The notes under the pieces are model-generated. The model was not told the origin of the DNA, searched no databases, and saw nothing but the letters and a program-made list of their open reading frames with translations. Positions 1 through 8,822 of a stretch of DNA of 64,000 nucleotides are shown here, in pieces. The position numbers were made by a program, and so were the translations under genes. The DNA is taken from positions 1-64,000 of the forward strand of contig JAIBBE010000002.1 of the NCBI GenBank assembly GCA_019694835.1. Reading direction: 5' to 3'. The stretch comes from Fimbriimonadaceae bacterium (GTDB taxonomy: Bacteria > Armatimonadota > Fimbriimonadia > Fimbriimonadales > Fimbriimonadaceae). Position 1 is the first letter of the stretch; each line of letters begins with the position of its first letter.

Positions 1-2
1 TC

Positions 3-80
3 ATCGCCGATGGCCACCTGGGCTACGTGGTGACGTACTTCGGCATCGACCTCGGGCTGCTTGAGGACTTCAGGGTGTAA
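3..80 (+). CDS. 3' end of an unidentified gene (cut by window start)
   Basis: An open frame enters from the left edge and ends at TAA 78-80, giving 25 residues that finish in GIDLGLLEDFRV. It is too short to assign a family. The composition (63% GC, hydrophobic and acidic residues) looks like ordinary coding sequence. The GC-rich repeats and damaged DUF559 gene follow directly, so this is the last intact gene before a disturbed region. Confidence 0.5.
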   Translation: MADGHLGYVVTYFGIDLGLLEDFRV

Positions 81-130
81 AGTATGTCCTGGCACAAAGT
101 GGAAAGGATGTCATGGCACCGCACACCCCG

Positions 131-160
131 GAGGAGAGGGGTTGGGGGAGAGGTCGCGCG
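131..160. repeat. GC-rich dispersed repeat (family C), copy 1
   Basis: The stretch reads gaggagaggggttggggg followed by agaggtcgcgcg, just upstream of the DUF559 start. The same words recur at 590-700 (partly in inverted orientation) and at 58320-58365. It is a dispersed intergenic repeat rather than a regulatory site of this gene. Confidence 0.6.
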
Positions 161-165
161 GGGTA

Positions 166-574
166 ATGTCCTTGCGTGTGAAGCTACCCAACCAGTCCCG
201 TCCACACGAACGCCCCCGCACCTTGCGTGCCCAACAGCTCCGCCGGGAAATGACTGATGGCGAGCGGATCCTTTGGAGCGAGTTACGCTACGACAAACTG
301 GGGTTCAGATTCAAACGGCAAGTGCCAATGTCCACCTACATCCTCGACTTCTACTGCCCGGCCGCGCTCCTTGCGATCGAAGTGGACGGCGAGATTCACG
401 ACCCTGCGGTCGATGCGATTCGAGACGAAAAGGTCTCTGGAGTGCGGTGTGAAGACGCTTCGAATTCCCAGCCTAGAGCTCTTCAACCGGGATCTGCGCC
501 GAGTTTGGCTCGAAGTGATCTACCGCGAATGTGTGAGTCGGTCGGGGATCGACCCGTTCCCGGCGCCACCCTGA
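166..574 (+). pseudogene. DUF559-family endonuclease-like protein, frameshifted
   Basis: From ATG 166 the frame encodes a DUF559 domain (small PD-(D/E)XK nuclease fold related to Vsr): RREMTDGERILWSELR, then GFRFKRQVP, then LDFYCPAALLAIEVDGEIHD, whose acidic residues are the family's likely metal ligands. At about 428-434, in gaaaagg, the coding frame changes. The rest of the domain (KTLRIPSLELF...VWLEVI) continues one frame over to TGA 572-574. Removing one A of the AAAA run restores a single protein of about 135 residues. It is either a real pseudogene or a homopolymer sequencing error. DUF559 genes are often found among GC-rich repeats like those on both sides here. Its role is not established. 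Confidence 0.75.
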
Positions 575-700
575 ACCTCTCCCCTAGCCCCTCTCCTCCG
601 CCGCGAGATCTTCCCACATCGCAAGCCAGGCGGGCGCAGGAGAGGGGAACCGGAATCCGGACTCCCGTCTCCTGCCCCGGGGGAGAGGTCGCGCGAGTCC
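573..700. repeat. GC-rich dispersed repeat (family C), inverted cluster
   Basis: After the DUF559 stop come cctctcccctagcccctctc, then two further blocks built of aggagagggg and gggagaggtcgcgcgagtc. These mirror the block at 131-160, so the damaged nuclease gene is bracketed by repeats in opposite orientation. The related copy at 58281-58365 lies inside the flagellar operon. No coding signal is seen. Confidence 0.6.
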
Positions 701-709
701 CGTACTCAG

Positions 710-1310
710 CTACGCCGGAGCGATGCGGGTGGCGGGGTCGGACCAGGGGCCGAACTCTCCGCCTCGAACGGGGCGGACGATCATCCAGTACTGGGTGCCG
801 ACCGTCAGACCGGTGATCGTGAACTCGCTCTGGGTCGAGACGGCCGAACCAACAAGGGCGGTGAGGGCCGAGTTCGTGAACCACTGAATCTCGTAAGTCG
901 CATTTTGAATGTTCTCCCAATCGAACAGGATCGAATGGGCGGGGAGGCCGTCGGCGGTTCGAATCTCGATAAGCTTCTCCAAGGAAGTTTGGCTCGGCTG
1001 TCCTTTGGGAGGCAGACCGAAGTTCGTTTTCTGAGCGCCAGCCGGGCCATAAAGAAAGTCGGTCGCTTCGTCAATCGCCTTCATGATGGTGGTTCCGCTG
1101 GCGACGTTCGTGTCGCGAGTGGCGCTGGGTGGCGAGGGTCCCTTCCGTGGTCGCGATCTGGGCAAGGCTGGTATTGATCGCGGTCGCGGCTGCGGTGATG
1201 TTGGCGGGAGTCGGTGCCGTCGTGGGCCACGCAGCACCGGCGGCAGTCGCGGCAGCGGCAGCGGTGTTCAACTATCACGAAGTTCATCAGGACGGGTTTG
1301 TTCTTGGCAT
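710..1310 (-). pseudogene. fibronectin type III domain protein, three frame breaks
   Basis: On the minus strand a good ribosome site (gaggag) precedes ATG 1310, but the frame stops after seven codons. The continuation KPVLMNFVIVE is in a second frame. The Ala/Thr-rich stretch NTAAAAATAAG...SLAQIATTEGTLATQ is in a third. The C-terminal part from RDTNVASG to the stop at 710 is in yet another frame. Joined, they give about 195 residues ending in an Fn3-like beta sandwich (FDWENIQNATYEIQWF...GLTVGTQYWMIVRPV). Breaks lie near 1303, 1262 and 1115. This is probably a decayed gene of a small secreted or surface Fn3 protein. Three indels in 200 bases could also mean poor local sequence quality. Confidence 0.6.
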
Positions 1311-1478
1311 CTGTCTCCTCACTCCTCGGCCACCGCCCTCTGGCGGATCATCCGGAATCGGTCTGGCATGATTGCATTCCATCATAGACGAGGCCCTTTG
1401 AAAAATGAAACCTCGGTCCAGCGTAGTAACCGTACTTTTTTTCGTCCTTCCCGAGCCCAAGAATGGCTTTCCAGCCCT

Positions 1479-1604
1479 TCTGGACAAGCATTTTGATCCC
1501 AAAAATCGACGCTTAGAGGCTCTGGAAGAGCATTCTCATCGTGAGAATCTCGATTTAGAGGCTCAGTTTGAGGCATCTCATGACAAAAATGTCTGTCCAG
1601 AGGC
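1479..1604. repeat. 42-bp tandem repeat, three units
   Basis: Three consecutive 42-base units start at 1479, 1521 and 1563, each ending in agaggc and sharing scattered positions (for example gcattctcat / gcatctcatg). Because 42 = 14 codons, both strands stay open in one frame. Plus strand units read LDKHFDPKNRRLEA, LEEHSHRENLDLEA and QFEASHDKNVCPEA, inside a possible 84-residue frame at 1405-1659. Minus strand units read around DSHDENALPEP and VDFWDQNACPEG. No ribosome site supports either frame, so it is listed as a repeat. The rest of 1311-1704 shows nothing else recognisable. Confidence 0.6.
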
Positions 1605-1704
1605 GCACTCTTCGTCCTCCAAGGGTAGGGAAGGGATAGTGGGACGGCAAAATTCTTGAACTATTACTGGAATTTTGCACAAACTCGTGTAATACTGAAT
1701 TCGG

Positions 1705-2993
1705 ATGAAGACCGCGCTCATTTGCATAGTTGCCTTCCTTTTTTGTTGCCACATTGCCGCGCCCGTGAACATGCAAGTGCTGACCTCACCTGTGGTGACG
1801 ATCAACTGGCCCAATGACCGCCGCAAAGCCCTTGGACCGAGTGATGTAACGCCGACCAGACAGGTGGCTGAATTCGACTTGGAGTGCAGTTATCAGAAAC
1901 CGGCTGACTGGCAATTCCTTGGTTATGAGTGGACTTGGGTGTACCCACCTCCGAGTGGGACGGAAAATCCCGCCGATGCCCTTCCGGTATTGGAGGCGGG
2001 CAAGACGAATCGATACGCGACAGGGATAGCGGATCGCCCAGGAGTATTCCGCGCTCAGTGCACCGCGAAGTTTAAGGATCCGAACAATGTTGAGGTTCTT
2101 GTAACAGGGTGGGGCACCTGCGCAGTGGTGGGAGGTCCGATTACGATTCAGATCTCGCCAGGTAATGTGCCGACCTGGGATCATGATGACAATGATGTTA
2201 CGAAGAGCTGGTTTCTTGAATACTTTGACTACGCGCATACGGCACCTCTTAACCTCCCCGCCTACATCCAGAGGACGCAAGACTGCTTGTCTCTGTCATG
2301 TTGCAGCCGGAGGGCACAGAAATCTTCTGGGATGTTCCGGAGGACACTTACAGCTACATCTTGGAGAATTATGTCAACCCTAGTGGGTTTGATCTAGCGG
2401 CCGAGGGTCCGTTCCTCGACCGTAAGATCGCCGCATTCTTTGTTTACGACTTCTATCCCACAGACAATGGGGTTACCTGGACTACATCAATTCCGGTTAC
2501 AGGAGAAGATGACACAACTTCGTCTACGTATCTCGACAAAGGGGCCCCTGTGGCAATGGTCTCTTCGATAAGCGCACATAGACCGACTAGCATGAGCCTC
2601 GATACCAGCATACCGCACTACCCGGCACATCCTCCCGGAACAGACTACTGTGGCGCAGATTACTGGTATAGGCTCAAGGACCAGACCGGAAGTTTCTTCC
2701 CGGGAGTCTGGGTGAACGAACGCTTTCCAACTCCCTCACAGTTTCCGCCAAACTTCCACACGAATGATGAGGATCTTTTCTGGACTACCTTAAAAGCTGG
2801 AGCTCCCGGAAAAATGAACGCCGCAGATTGGATTGTCAACATCTGGCCTTCCGGCAACCAAACGACATATCACATAGACCATCAATACTGGGCGGCCTCG
2901 AAAGCTACGTCAGGTTCATCCGGAATCAATGTTTATGATGGCCTCATCACCCTCACACCCGGCCAGCCTGGCACTGCCATTCAAGTCCCCTGA
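1705..2993 (+). pseudogene. secreted protein of unknown function, split by one frameshift
   Basis: ATG 1705 opens a signal peptide (MKTALICIVAFLFCCHIAAP) and a region with Ig/PKD-like texture (GIADRPGVFRAQCTAKFKDP). At about 2280 the frame changes, and the second half (LLVSVMLQPEGTEIFWDVP... to TGA 2991-2993) continues in another frame. Joined, the product is about 430 residues, rich in Trp, Tyr, Pro and Asp. It ends in a compact segment with YHIDHQYW. I do not recognise the family. The first frame runs on only to 2397 with junk residues, which supports a real frame break. GC is clearly lower than in neighbours (26 of 60 at 1681-1740 against 37 of 60 at 5341-5400), suggesting transfer. It sits 9 bases upstream of the next secreted protein, probably as one unit. 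Confidence 0.6.
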
Positions 2994-3002
2994 GGTGAAC
3001 AC

Positions 3003-4121
3003 ATGCTCGCACTCCTCCTTACACTACTTCTTCAACCCACCGATCGGAATGTTGCGGCCTTTCCCGTGCACGGCCTTTGCTACCGACATATGGAGTTCTA
3101 TGACTCCCCAGCGATCGTGGAACCAGTTCGGATCCTCGAAGCCGAGCGACGTTTGGAGGGCGGTATCCTGCAAGACGTTGTGTTTCGGATCGTGGACGCA
3201 GATTGGGCGTCTGCGGGTAGCGAACAGACTATCGTCGTTCCAAAAACACCAAGCACCTTACCGCTCGTTATCCCGTCCGGACGACGCTACCTCTTGATTG
3301 CTGGGAAAGCACAAAATGGCAAGTTACGTCTTGCAGATGGCGATTGGCTGGGCGCATATGTAAGCCGGGAATTCGATGCGCGCGCACCGTCGGAGCGCAT
3401 TGGCTTGGCCCTTTTTGAGACCCCCGCAGAGCAGCTTCCGCAAGCTGGCACAGCGGATGTACGACTCGCACTTGCCTTGGCCGAGTGCTTCGTTCCAGTC
3501 ACTGGAGCACGACTTGAACAACTTTGTCGATTCTGGGAAATCTCGCGAACGCCAGGCAAGAAGAGACCGGGGTATGAGACCACTAAGTTTTACACAGAGA
3601 ATTCGGTGGTTACAGAGAGGCTTATGCAGATTGCTCAGGCAAAGCGTCCGACAGACCGAGCGCTCATGTATCAAACGATGGTTGAGCTTGGCATTTTAGG
3701 GACTGAGGGACTTCTGCTCCAAACTCTCTACTCCTGCCTGCAGGATCCCAATGCTTTTCAAGGAGGCTTTTATATCCCCTCCGTGTCACTCGGTGCGAAC
3801 CCACCGACGTTTGAGCAAAACTTGCCTGATCCGAACCGATGCATTGATGAGCTACTTGCCGCGCGAAACATCGTTCTGCGCAATATCTTGATCAAGGAAT
3901 CCTTGCCCACACCTAGTGTTGAGCAGCAAAAGAAGTTTGCTCGCTTCTTGGACGACGAGGATCCTGAAGTGCGCCGGCATACCGTGAACAACCTAGCTAT
4001 GTGGCGCTCGCTGCGTGACAAGATGGTTACTAGTGTGCGGAACCAAGAGACCTTCGCGTTCACCTATGCGGACCTCGATGAGAAAGTCGCATGGTGGAAG
4101 CAGTATTGGCGTGAGCACTAG
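3003..4121 (+). CDS. secreted protein of unknown function (372 aa)
   Basis: ATG 3003 follows a good ribosome site (gaggtgaacac) that overlaps the stop of the preceding gene, so the two are translationally linked. An N-terminal hydrophobic stretch (LALLLTLLLQP) looks like a signal peptide. The rest is soluble and mixed. Near residues 35-110 it has a beta-rich part with PSGRRYLLIAGKAQNGKLR. The C-terminal half is helical and ends in an Arg/Trp-rich tail (DDEDPEVRRHTVNNLAMW...KVAWWKQYW) with a HEAT-like look. No family is recognised. It shares the lower GC of its upstream partner. Confidence 0.7.
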   Translation: MLALLLTLLLQPTDRNVAAFPVHGLCYRHMEFYDSPAIVEPVRILEAERRLEGGILQDVVFRIVDADWASAGSEQTIVVPKTPSTLPLVIPSGRRYLLIAGKAQNGKLRLADGDWLGAYVSREFDARAPSERIGLALFETPAEQLPQAGTADVRLALALAECFVPVTGARLEQLCRFWEISRTPGKKRPGYETTKFYTENSVVTERLMQIAQAKRPTDRALMYQTMVELGILGTEGLLLQTLYSCLQDPNAFQGGFYIPSVSLGANPPTFEQNLPDPNRCIDELLAARNIVLRNILIKESLPTPSVEQQKKFARFLDDEDPEVRRHTVNNLAMWRSLRDKMVTSVRNQETFAFTYADLDEKVAWWKQYWREH

Positions 4122-4140
4122 TTGAACGTGAAGTTCCCTA

Positions 4141-4226
4141 TGCATCCAGCCTTCCAACGGATGGATGCCTCCGCCTTCCAGGCAATTCCACCCCAGGCGC
4201 GCATCCACCCGTGGGAGGGTGGATGC
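4141..4226. repeat. inverted repeat with GGATGCAT/ATGCATCC words
   Basis: The gap between 4121 and 4338 holds tgcatccagccttccaa, atggatgcc and then a perfect 10-bp hairpin: gcatccaccc (4201-4210) pairing with gggtggatgc (4217-4226). The same words form the hairpin at 54672-54704, so this is a dispersed palindromic element. It may double as a transcript end for the two-gene unit upstream, but has no T run. Confidence 0.6.
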
Positions 4227-4337
4227 ATTGAGTGTTTCGTGATGACACGAGATGCTGTCGACCGCGGGCGGGACGGCCGCGCCACGGAAAGGCAACAGGT
4301 GCGATTTTTGGCCCGATTCAGGTACACATAACCTTCG

Positions 4338-6146
4338 ATGCCGACCTTACTTGTGTCCTTGGCCGTCGGGGCGACTATGACTCATCAGACCGACATCGCA
4401 AAGCCTCTCGCCATTCGTCCGACGCCATCGCGCTTTGAGACGACATCGCCGCTCCCGGGGCTGGAGAGCATTACGGTCGACACGGTCGGGAACAGCATCG
4501 GCGTGGCCCAGCAGATCGCGAAGGCGAAGAACCTGCAAGCCCGCATCCTCTGGGTCGACGCGACCGCAAATCTTGAGCGTGTCGGCAGTGCGGAGAAGAT
4601 CGAAGAACTGGTCTCGCGGGTCAAGCTGGCTGGCTTCAACACGATCGTTTTCGACGTGAAGCCGATCGTCGGCTACACCCTCTACCCGAGCAAGCTCACC
4701 GACAAGCTCACCGAATGGCGCGATCAGAAACTCCCGCTCGACTTCGACCCCCTCCGCGCGATGGTCAAGCAGTGCAAGCAGAAGGGCATTCTCCTCTACG
4801 TGAGCATGAACGCGTTCAGCGAGGGGCACCGCTTCACGCGCACCGGCCCGGGCTATGCCAACCCCGATCAACAAACGGTTCAGTACGAAGCCAGACCCGT
4901 CATCCGGGCCACTTGGCCCGAGACCGGCACCTTCCCCATCGTTTTGGGGAATCAGCTTTCCACGCTCAAGCCCGACACGATCCAAGTTTGGACCTCGTGG
5001 ACAGGCGGCACCAAGCTTCCAGCCGACGCGTACATGGTCGTCGTCGATCCCGATGGAGCCGTGCGAGATCGCATCAGCCCTGCCGACAAGCGTGACCCCA
5101 TCATGCCGACCGGCGGCAGCATCCTTGTGGGACGGGGTGAAGGGGCCGGGTTCCTGTCCTACAAGATGAACATCGGCGGCTTCGCCAAGTTCGACTCTGA
5201 GGCTCACTACGTCCGCATCGCCAACCGCCAAACCCAATGGCCGCTGATGATGAACCCCCATCACCCCGAGGTTCAGAAGCGAGCCCTGGCGTTCATTGAG
5301 GAAGTTCTCAAGGGTTACGAGGTCGATGGCGTCATCCTGGACGACCGGCTGCGATTCGGGGGCATCAACGCCGACTTCAGCGACCTCAGCAAGCAGATGT
5401 TCGAGAAGTACGTCGGCGAGAAGGTCAACTGGCCGAACGACATCTACAAGGTCACCTACTCAGCCCAGCTTAAGGAAGGCTTCCGCCCCGGCAAGTGGTT
5501 CGACGCGTGGCTCACCTGGCGCGCGTTGACGATGCGCAACTGGGTCGCCCGTGCCCGCAAGCTGATCGATGAGACGAGGCCGGGCTCGCAGTTTGGAGTC
5601 TATGCTGGCTCCTGGTTTGGCGAGTACAGCAAGTTCGGAAACAACTATGCTGCGCCCGAATTCGACGCGGGCTTCTCGTTCCTCACCAAGGACTACAAGA
5701 AGACGGGCTTCGCTCCGATGCTCGACTTCCTGATCACCGGCTGCTACTACAAGACCGCCACGATCGCCGAGGCCCTCGAGAAAGGCGTCCCCACCGGGTA
5801 CACGGTCGAAGCCGCAGGTCAGCTCTCCAACCGCGCCGTCCGCGACCAGACCTGGGTCTACGCGGGCATCAAGCTCGACGATTTCTACGGCAACCCGCGC
5901 GCGATGGCCAAGTGCCTTCAAGCGGCGGTCGCATCAAGCCAGGGTGTGATGGTCTTTGACCTATCCCATAAGATCGAGACCTTCTGGAGCGTGTTCGAAG
6001 CCGGATTCCGACAGAAGGCCGCGTCCCCCAATTCCCAGCCCAAACTCCTCGCCGAAGTGCGAAAGCGCCGGTCAGCCCTCGATGCGATGGGAGTCAAAGA
6101 GCCCCCCGTCACGATCTACGAAGGTGCCTCGGGTACTGGGTTCTAG
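4338..6146 (+). CDS. GHL10 (family-10-like) glycosyl hydrolase
   Basis: This 602-residue protein matches the GHL10 / YngK-type glycosyl-hydrolase-like family, a TIM barrel. From about residue 65 it shows ARILWVDATAN...RVKLAGFNTIVFDVKPIVGYTLYPS, the first strands of the barrel. Then come GILLYVSMNAFSEG and EVLKGYEVDGVILDDRLRF, where the acidic pair is at the place expected for the active site. Later comes VYAGSWFGEYSKFG. The family probably cuts polysaccharide or peptidoglycan-type glycans outside the cytoplasm; the substrate here is unknown. The N terminus is weakly hydrophobic (TLLVSLAVGA), so export is uncertain. ATG 4377 is a possible later start. It is a single-gene unit. Confidence 0.85.
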   Translation: MPTLLVSLAVGATMTHQTDIAKPLAIRPTPSRFETTSPLPGLESITVDTVGNSIGVAQQIAKAKNLQARILWVDATANLERVGSAEKIEELVSRVKLAGFNTIVFDVKPIVGYTLYPSKLTDKLTEWRDQKLPLDFDPLRAMVKQCKQKGILLYVSMNAFSEGHRFTRTGPGYANPDQQTVQYEARPVIRATWPETGTFPIVLGNQLSTLKPDTIQVWTSWTGGTKLPADAYMVVVDPDGAVRDRISPADKRDPIMPTGGSILVGRGEGAGFLSYKMNIGGFAKFDSEAHYVRIANRQTQWPLMMNPHHPEVQKRALAFIEEVLKGYEVDGVILDDRLRFGGINADFSDLSKQMFEKYVGEKVNWPNDIYKVTYSAQLKEGFRPGKWFDAWLTWRALTMRNWVARARKLIDETRPGSQFGVYAGSWFGEYSKFGNNYAAPEFDAGFSFLTKDYKKTGFAPMLDFLITGCYYKTATIAEALEKGVPTGYTVEAAGQLSNRAVRDQTWVYAGIKLDDFYGNPRAMAKCLQAAVASSQGVMVFDLSHKIETFWSVFEAGFRQKAASPNSQPKLLAEVRKRRSALDAMGVKEPPVTIYEGASGTGF

Positions 6147-6149
6147 GCT

Positions 6150-6229
6150 CGCGAGTGGGGGAGTGGCGAGTGGCGGGTATCAGTCAGAGAAATTGGACTA
6201 CGCCCGTCACTCACCACTCGTCACTAGCC
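6150..6229. repeat. imperfect inverted repeat between convergent genes
   Basis: Blocks agtggcgagtggcgggt and cgcccgtcactcaccactcg lie in opposite orientation between the GHL10 gene and the convergent DUF1111 gene. The long imperfect hairpin may end transcripts from both sides, although no clear T run follows. Confidence 0.4.
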
Positions 6230-6231
6230 AA

Positions 6232-7485
6232 TTACAGATTTCCGACGAAGTTGACCAGCGCGTCCCGGTCCGGCAGCGGCATGCCGACGTATCGGTCGCG
6301 GCTGAACGCGGCTTCACCACCGTGAAGGCGAATTGCCTGATCGAGGGATTGGGTGCGGCCATCGTGCAGATAGAACCGGCGGAAGCGGATGCCCCAGAGC
6401 GGTGCAGTCCGCCACTCGTTGCCCGCCGCGTCGCCTTGGCGGACGCCGTCGGCCAGGTTTGGACCCATGTCGTGCAACAGCAAGTCCGAATAGAGGTTCA
6501 CGAACTTGTTCGACAGCGCGGCGATCGGGTGGGTGCCGGTCTTAAGCTGCGGGGTGTGGCAGGACTTGCAGCCCGCGTTGGCAAAGGCACGGAGTCCGCG
6601 CGCGTTGATTTGCTGCGAAACGGGCGGTGGCGCGAGGAAGCGCATGAAGTCGGTCAAGCGCTGAACGTCGACACCGTTATCGTCCTCGGGGTCGGCCACG
6701 TTGTCGGCTCCAGGCGGCAGTGCTTGGCCCTGCGGGTGAACCTCGTCAGGGAAGAAGGGGCTCGTGATGCCCATTTCACCGAGGTAGGCGTCACCGGCGA
6801 AGACGTGCAGACTCGAAATCTGTGACTTCCAGCCGAATCGCCCGACTTCGAGCAAGCCGGTCTCGGGGTTGACGACCATATTGACCCGGCCCGAAATGCC
6901 ATCGCCGTTCGAGTCGTTCGGGTCGGCGTTGAGGCTGATCAGCGCGGCCGGAATCGCCTCCATCAGCCCGTTTCCGAAGAGCGGCGTCGTGAACCGGTTG
7001 GACACGAACTGGGCTTGTGGTGGCACGTTTTCGCCAGGAACGGGATAGTTGGGGAAGACTTCGCGGAGCGACCGACGCTGAATAAGCGCGCCGCCGAAGT
7101 TCTCGAGGTCGCTGTAGCTCCCGTTGACGATGCCCCCGATGCGCGTCACGCGCGCCACGCCAATATTCGTTCCCGCTCCGCCTGCATTGCCGGCTCCGTG
7201 GCACTCCACGCAGCTTCGGCCGTTGAAGACGGGACCTAGACCGGTCTGGGGACTTTCGGGGCGAAGAAAGACTTGCCGACCGGCGTCGAACTGGTTGCGC
7301 TCCTGCTGGGTCAGACCCTGCAGGGGTACTCCGAGACCGGGGGGCGGTGGTGGCGGCTGCGAGCTGGCCGGTTCAGCCGACCAGATGACGCCCAGTGAGA
7401 GAATTGAGAACGGGACGCCGATGCGCGCTACGTTGCCAAGGAGTTTTGAGTTCGAGACGAGAGGATTTTTCTTCATAGGAATCAC
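6232..7485 (-). CDS. DUF1111 di-heme oxidoreductase (DHOR family)
   Basis: This 417-residue periplasmic protein has a signal segment (VARIGVPFSILSLGVIWSAEPASS), a short Pro run (PPPPPPG), and two CXXCH heme c sites: CVECHGAG at about residue 92 and CKSCHTPQ at about residue 302. The pattern (RSCVECHGAG early, FGNGLMEAIP, FGWKSQISSL, then the second heme and FYLHDGRTQSL) is that of the DUF1111 di-heme family, related to MauG and cytochrome c peroxidases. It probably handles electrons or peroxide in the periplasm. The start has an alternative Met 4 codons in. It stands alone, convergent with the GHL10 gene. Confidence 0.9.
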   Translation of the reverse strand: MIPMKKNPLVSNSKLLGNVARIGVPFSILSLGVIWSAEPASSQPPPPPPGLGVPLQGLTQQERNQFDAGRQVFLRPESPQTGLGPVFNGRSCVECHGAGNAGGAGTNIGVARVTRIGGIVNGSYSDLENFGGALIQRRSLREVFPNYPVPGENVPPQAQFVSNRFTTPLFGNGLMEAIPAALISLNADPNDSNGDGISGRVNMVVNPETGLLEVGRFGWKSQISSLHVFAGDAYLGEMGITSPFFPDEVHPQGQALPPGADNVADPEDDNGVDVQRLTDFMRFLAPPPVSQQINARGLRAFANAGCKSCHTPQLKTGTHPIAALSNKFVNLYSDLLLHDMGPNLADGVRQGDAAGNEWRTAPLWGIRFRRFYLHDGRTQSLDQAIRLHGGEAAFSRDRYVGMPLPDRDALVNFVGNL

Positions 7486-7799
7486 CTGATTGGGGGTGGT
7501 TGTTGAACACCTTATCCCCGCTGCATTTGGAAGTTATTTGGGTGGACGAAACTCGCGCGCGAAAGTGCGGTGAACCCCGTACCGCTCCCCCTCGCCCCGA
7601 TGAATGGCGGGAGAAGGGGGCTGGGGGGTGAGGGGCATCCGGGCTGGCATCCTGACGGCACCGCCTTGGGAAGAATTGGGCAGGGAAGCCGCCAAGGTAA
7701 ACGGCCGTACCTTTCGGCTCGCCTCTTATCCGCCCCCCTCCGGAGCGCCGGCAGGTTGCCAGCGGTACGAATTGCCATTGCGCCTAAACTAGGAAAGCC
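7486..7799. other. intergenic region with GC-rich repeat remnants
   Basis: This 314-base gap between divergent genes holds ggcgggagaagggggctggg (near 7606-7625), similar in texture to the family C repeat. At 7742-7769 it also has gcgccggcaggttgccagcg gtacg, a copy of the repeat seen at 54745 and 58382. No convincing promoter hexamers or open frame were seen. Confidence 0.4.
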
Positions 7800-8822
7800 A
7801 TGACTTTGCTTGAGACCCTTGCATCCCTCGTCGCGATCCCCGCCCCGCCTGGTCAGGAGGGCGACGTCGTCAACTGGCTAAAAGATCGGATCAGTCGACC
7901 CAGTCGAATCGACGCCAAGGGCAACTTGCTCGTATCCCTCAGCTCAGGCGAACCGCGTGTTGTGGTAACGGCCCACTGCGACGAGATCGCACTTATGGTT
8001 CGTCAGGTCGAAGCGGATGGTGGGCTGCGCGTGGTGCCTATGGGTGGAATCCACCCGTGGAAGCTGGGCGAGGGTCCGGTGCTCGCGCTTGGCGCACGAG
8101 AAGCCGTGACCGGCGTGCTCTCGTTCGGCTCCATACATACCGAGGATCCCCGGGCCGTTGTTCGGCAATGCGATAGCTCGGCACTGAACTGGAGCGATGC
8201 CCGCGTGTTTACAGGGCAAACCCCAGAGAAGCTTGCGGCCGCGGGTGTACGGGTTGGGACCCGGGTCGTCGTTCATCCGAGCCGACGAGCGGTGGTCACT
8301 TTGGGGGACTACTGCGGAAGCTACTTTCTCGATGACCGGGCGGACTTGGTGGCCTGGCTCCTGGCGCTCGAGTCGCTCCGGGATGCTGAGCTTCCCGTGC
8401 TGTTCGCGGCGACGGTCTCAGAGGAGGTCGGTGGGGAAGGGGCTCAGTACCTGCTGCATGAGCTTCGCGCTGAAGCTGTCGTCGCCCTCGAACTTGGGCC
8501 GAATGTGCCCGACGCACCGGTTCGACTGGACGCCGCACCCACCGTGTGGGCGAAGGACACTTACGCGGCGATGGCGGCCTCGGATCTGGACTTGATTACC
8601 GCTCTCGAACCGGACGTGCAACTGCAAGCCTTGTCTCGAGGAGGCAGCGATGCATCGATCGCCGCCTCCACCGGTCTCTGTGCCCGGCCATTCACGCTCG
8701 GAATTCCGATGGAGAACGGCCACGGATTCGAGATCATGCACAGAGGCGCCATGCAGGCTCTGGCCGACCTGACGGTCAAGCTTGTGCGCGAGCTTTGCGA
8801 AACGCGTCCAGGATCTCGTTGA
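7800..8822 (+). CDS. M42 family metallo-aminopeptidase
   Basis: This 340-residue cytosolic protein follows the M42 (PepA/FrvX, TET-aminopeptidase) layout: VVTAHCDEIALMV (first metal His/Asp), GSYFLDDRADLVAWL (bridging Asp), ATVSEEVGGEGA (catalytic Glu pair), VALELGPNV (metal ligand region, here Glu-rich) and GHGFEIMHRGAMQALADL (last His). It should remove N-terminal residues from peptides. ATG 7800 follows aggaaagcc, a usable ribosome site. The 3' end overlaps the convergent ankyrin gene by 47 bases. Confidence 0.9.
   Translation: MTLLETLASLVAIPAPPGQEGDVVNWLKDRISRPSRIDAKGNLLVSLSSGEPRVVVTAHCDEIALMVRQVEADGGLRVVPMGGIHPWKLGEGPVLALGAREAVTGVLSFGSIHTEDPRAVVRQCDSSALNWSDARVFTGQTPEKLAAAGVRVGTRVVVHPSRRAVVTLGDYCGSYFLDDRADLVAWLLALESLRDAELPVLFAATVSEEVGGEGAQYLLHELRAEAVVALELGPNVPDAPVRLDAAPTVWAKDTYAAMAASDLDLITALEPDVQLQALSRGGSDASIAASTGLCARPFTLGIPMENGHGFEIMHRGAMQALADLTVKLVRELCETRPGSR

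Noticed and set aside
945..965. tRNA-like word ggttcgaatctc.
   Set aside because: No acceptor stem or anticodon arm can be folded around it; it lies inside the Fn3 pseudogene. No tRNA or rRNA gene was found in the window.
1479..1604. Possible CRISPR array.
   Set aside because: The 42-base units are directly adjacent and diverged; there are no spacers, and no cas genes are in the window.
4347..5264. A 305-residue minus-strand frame opposite the GHL10 hydrolase.
   Set aside because: Asp/Val/Gly-rich shadow of a conserved gene without ribosome site.
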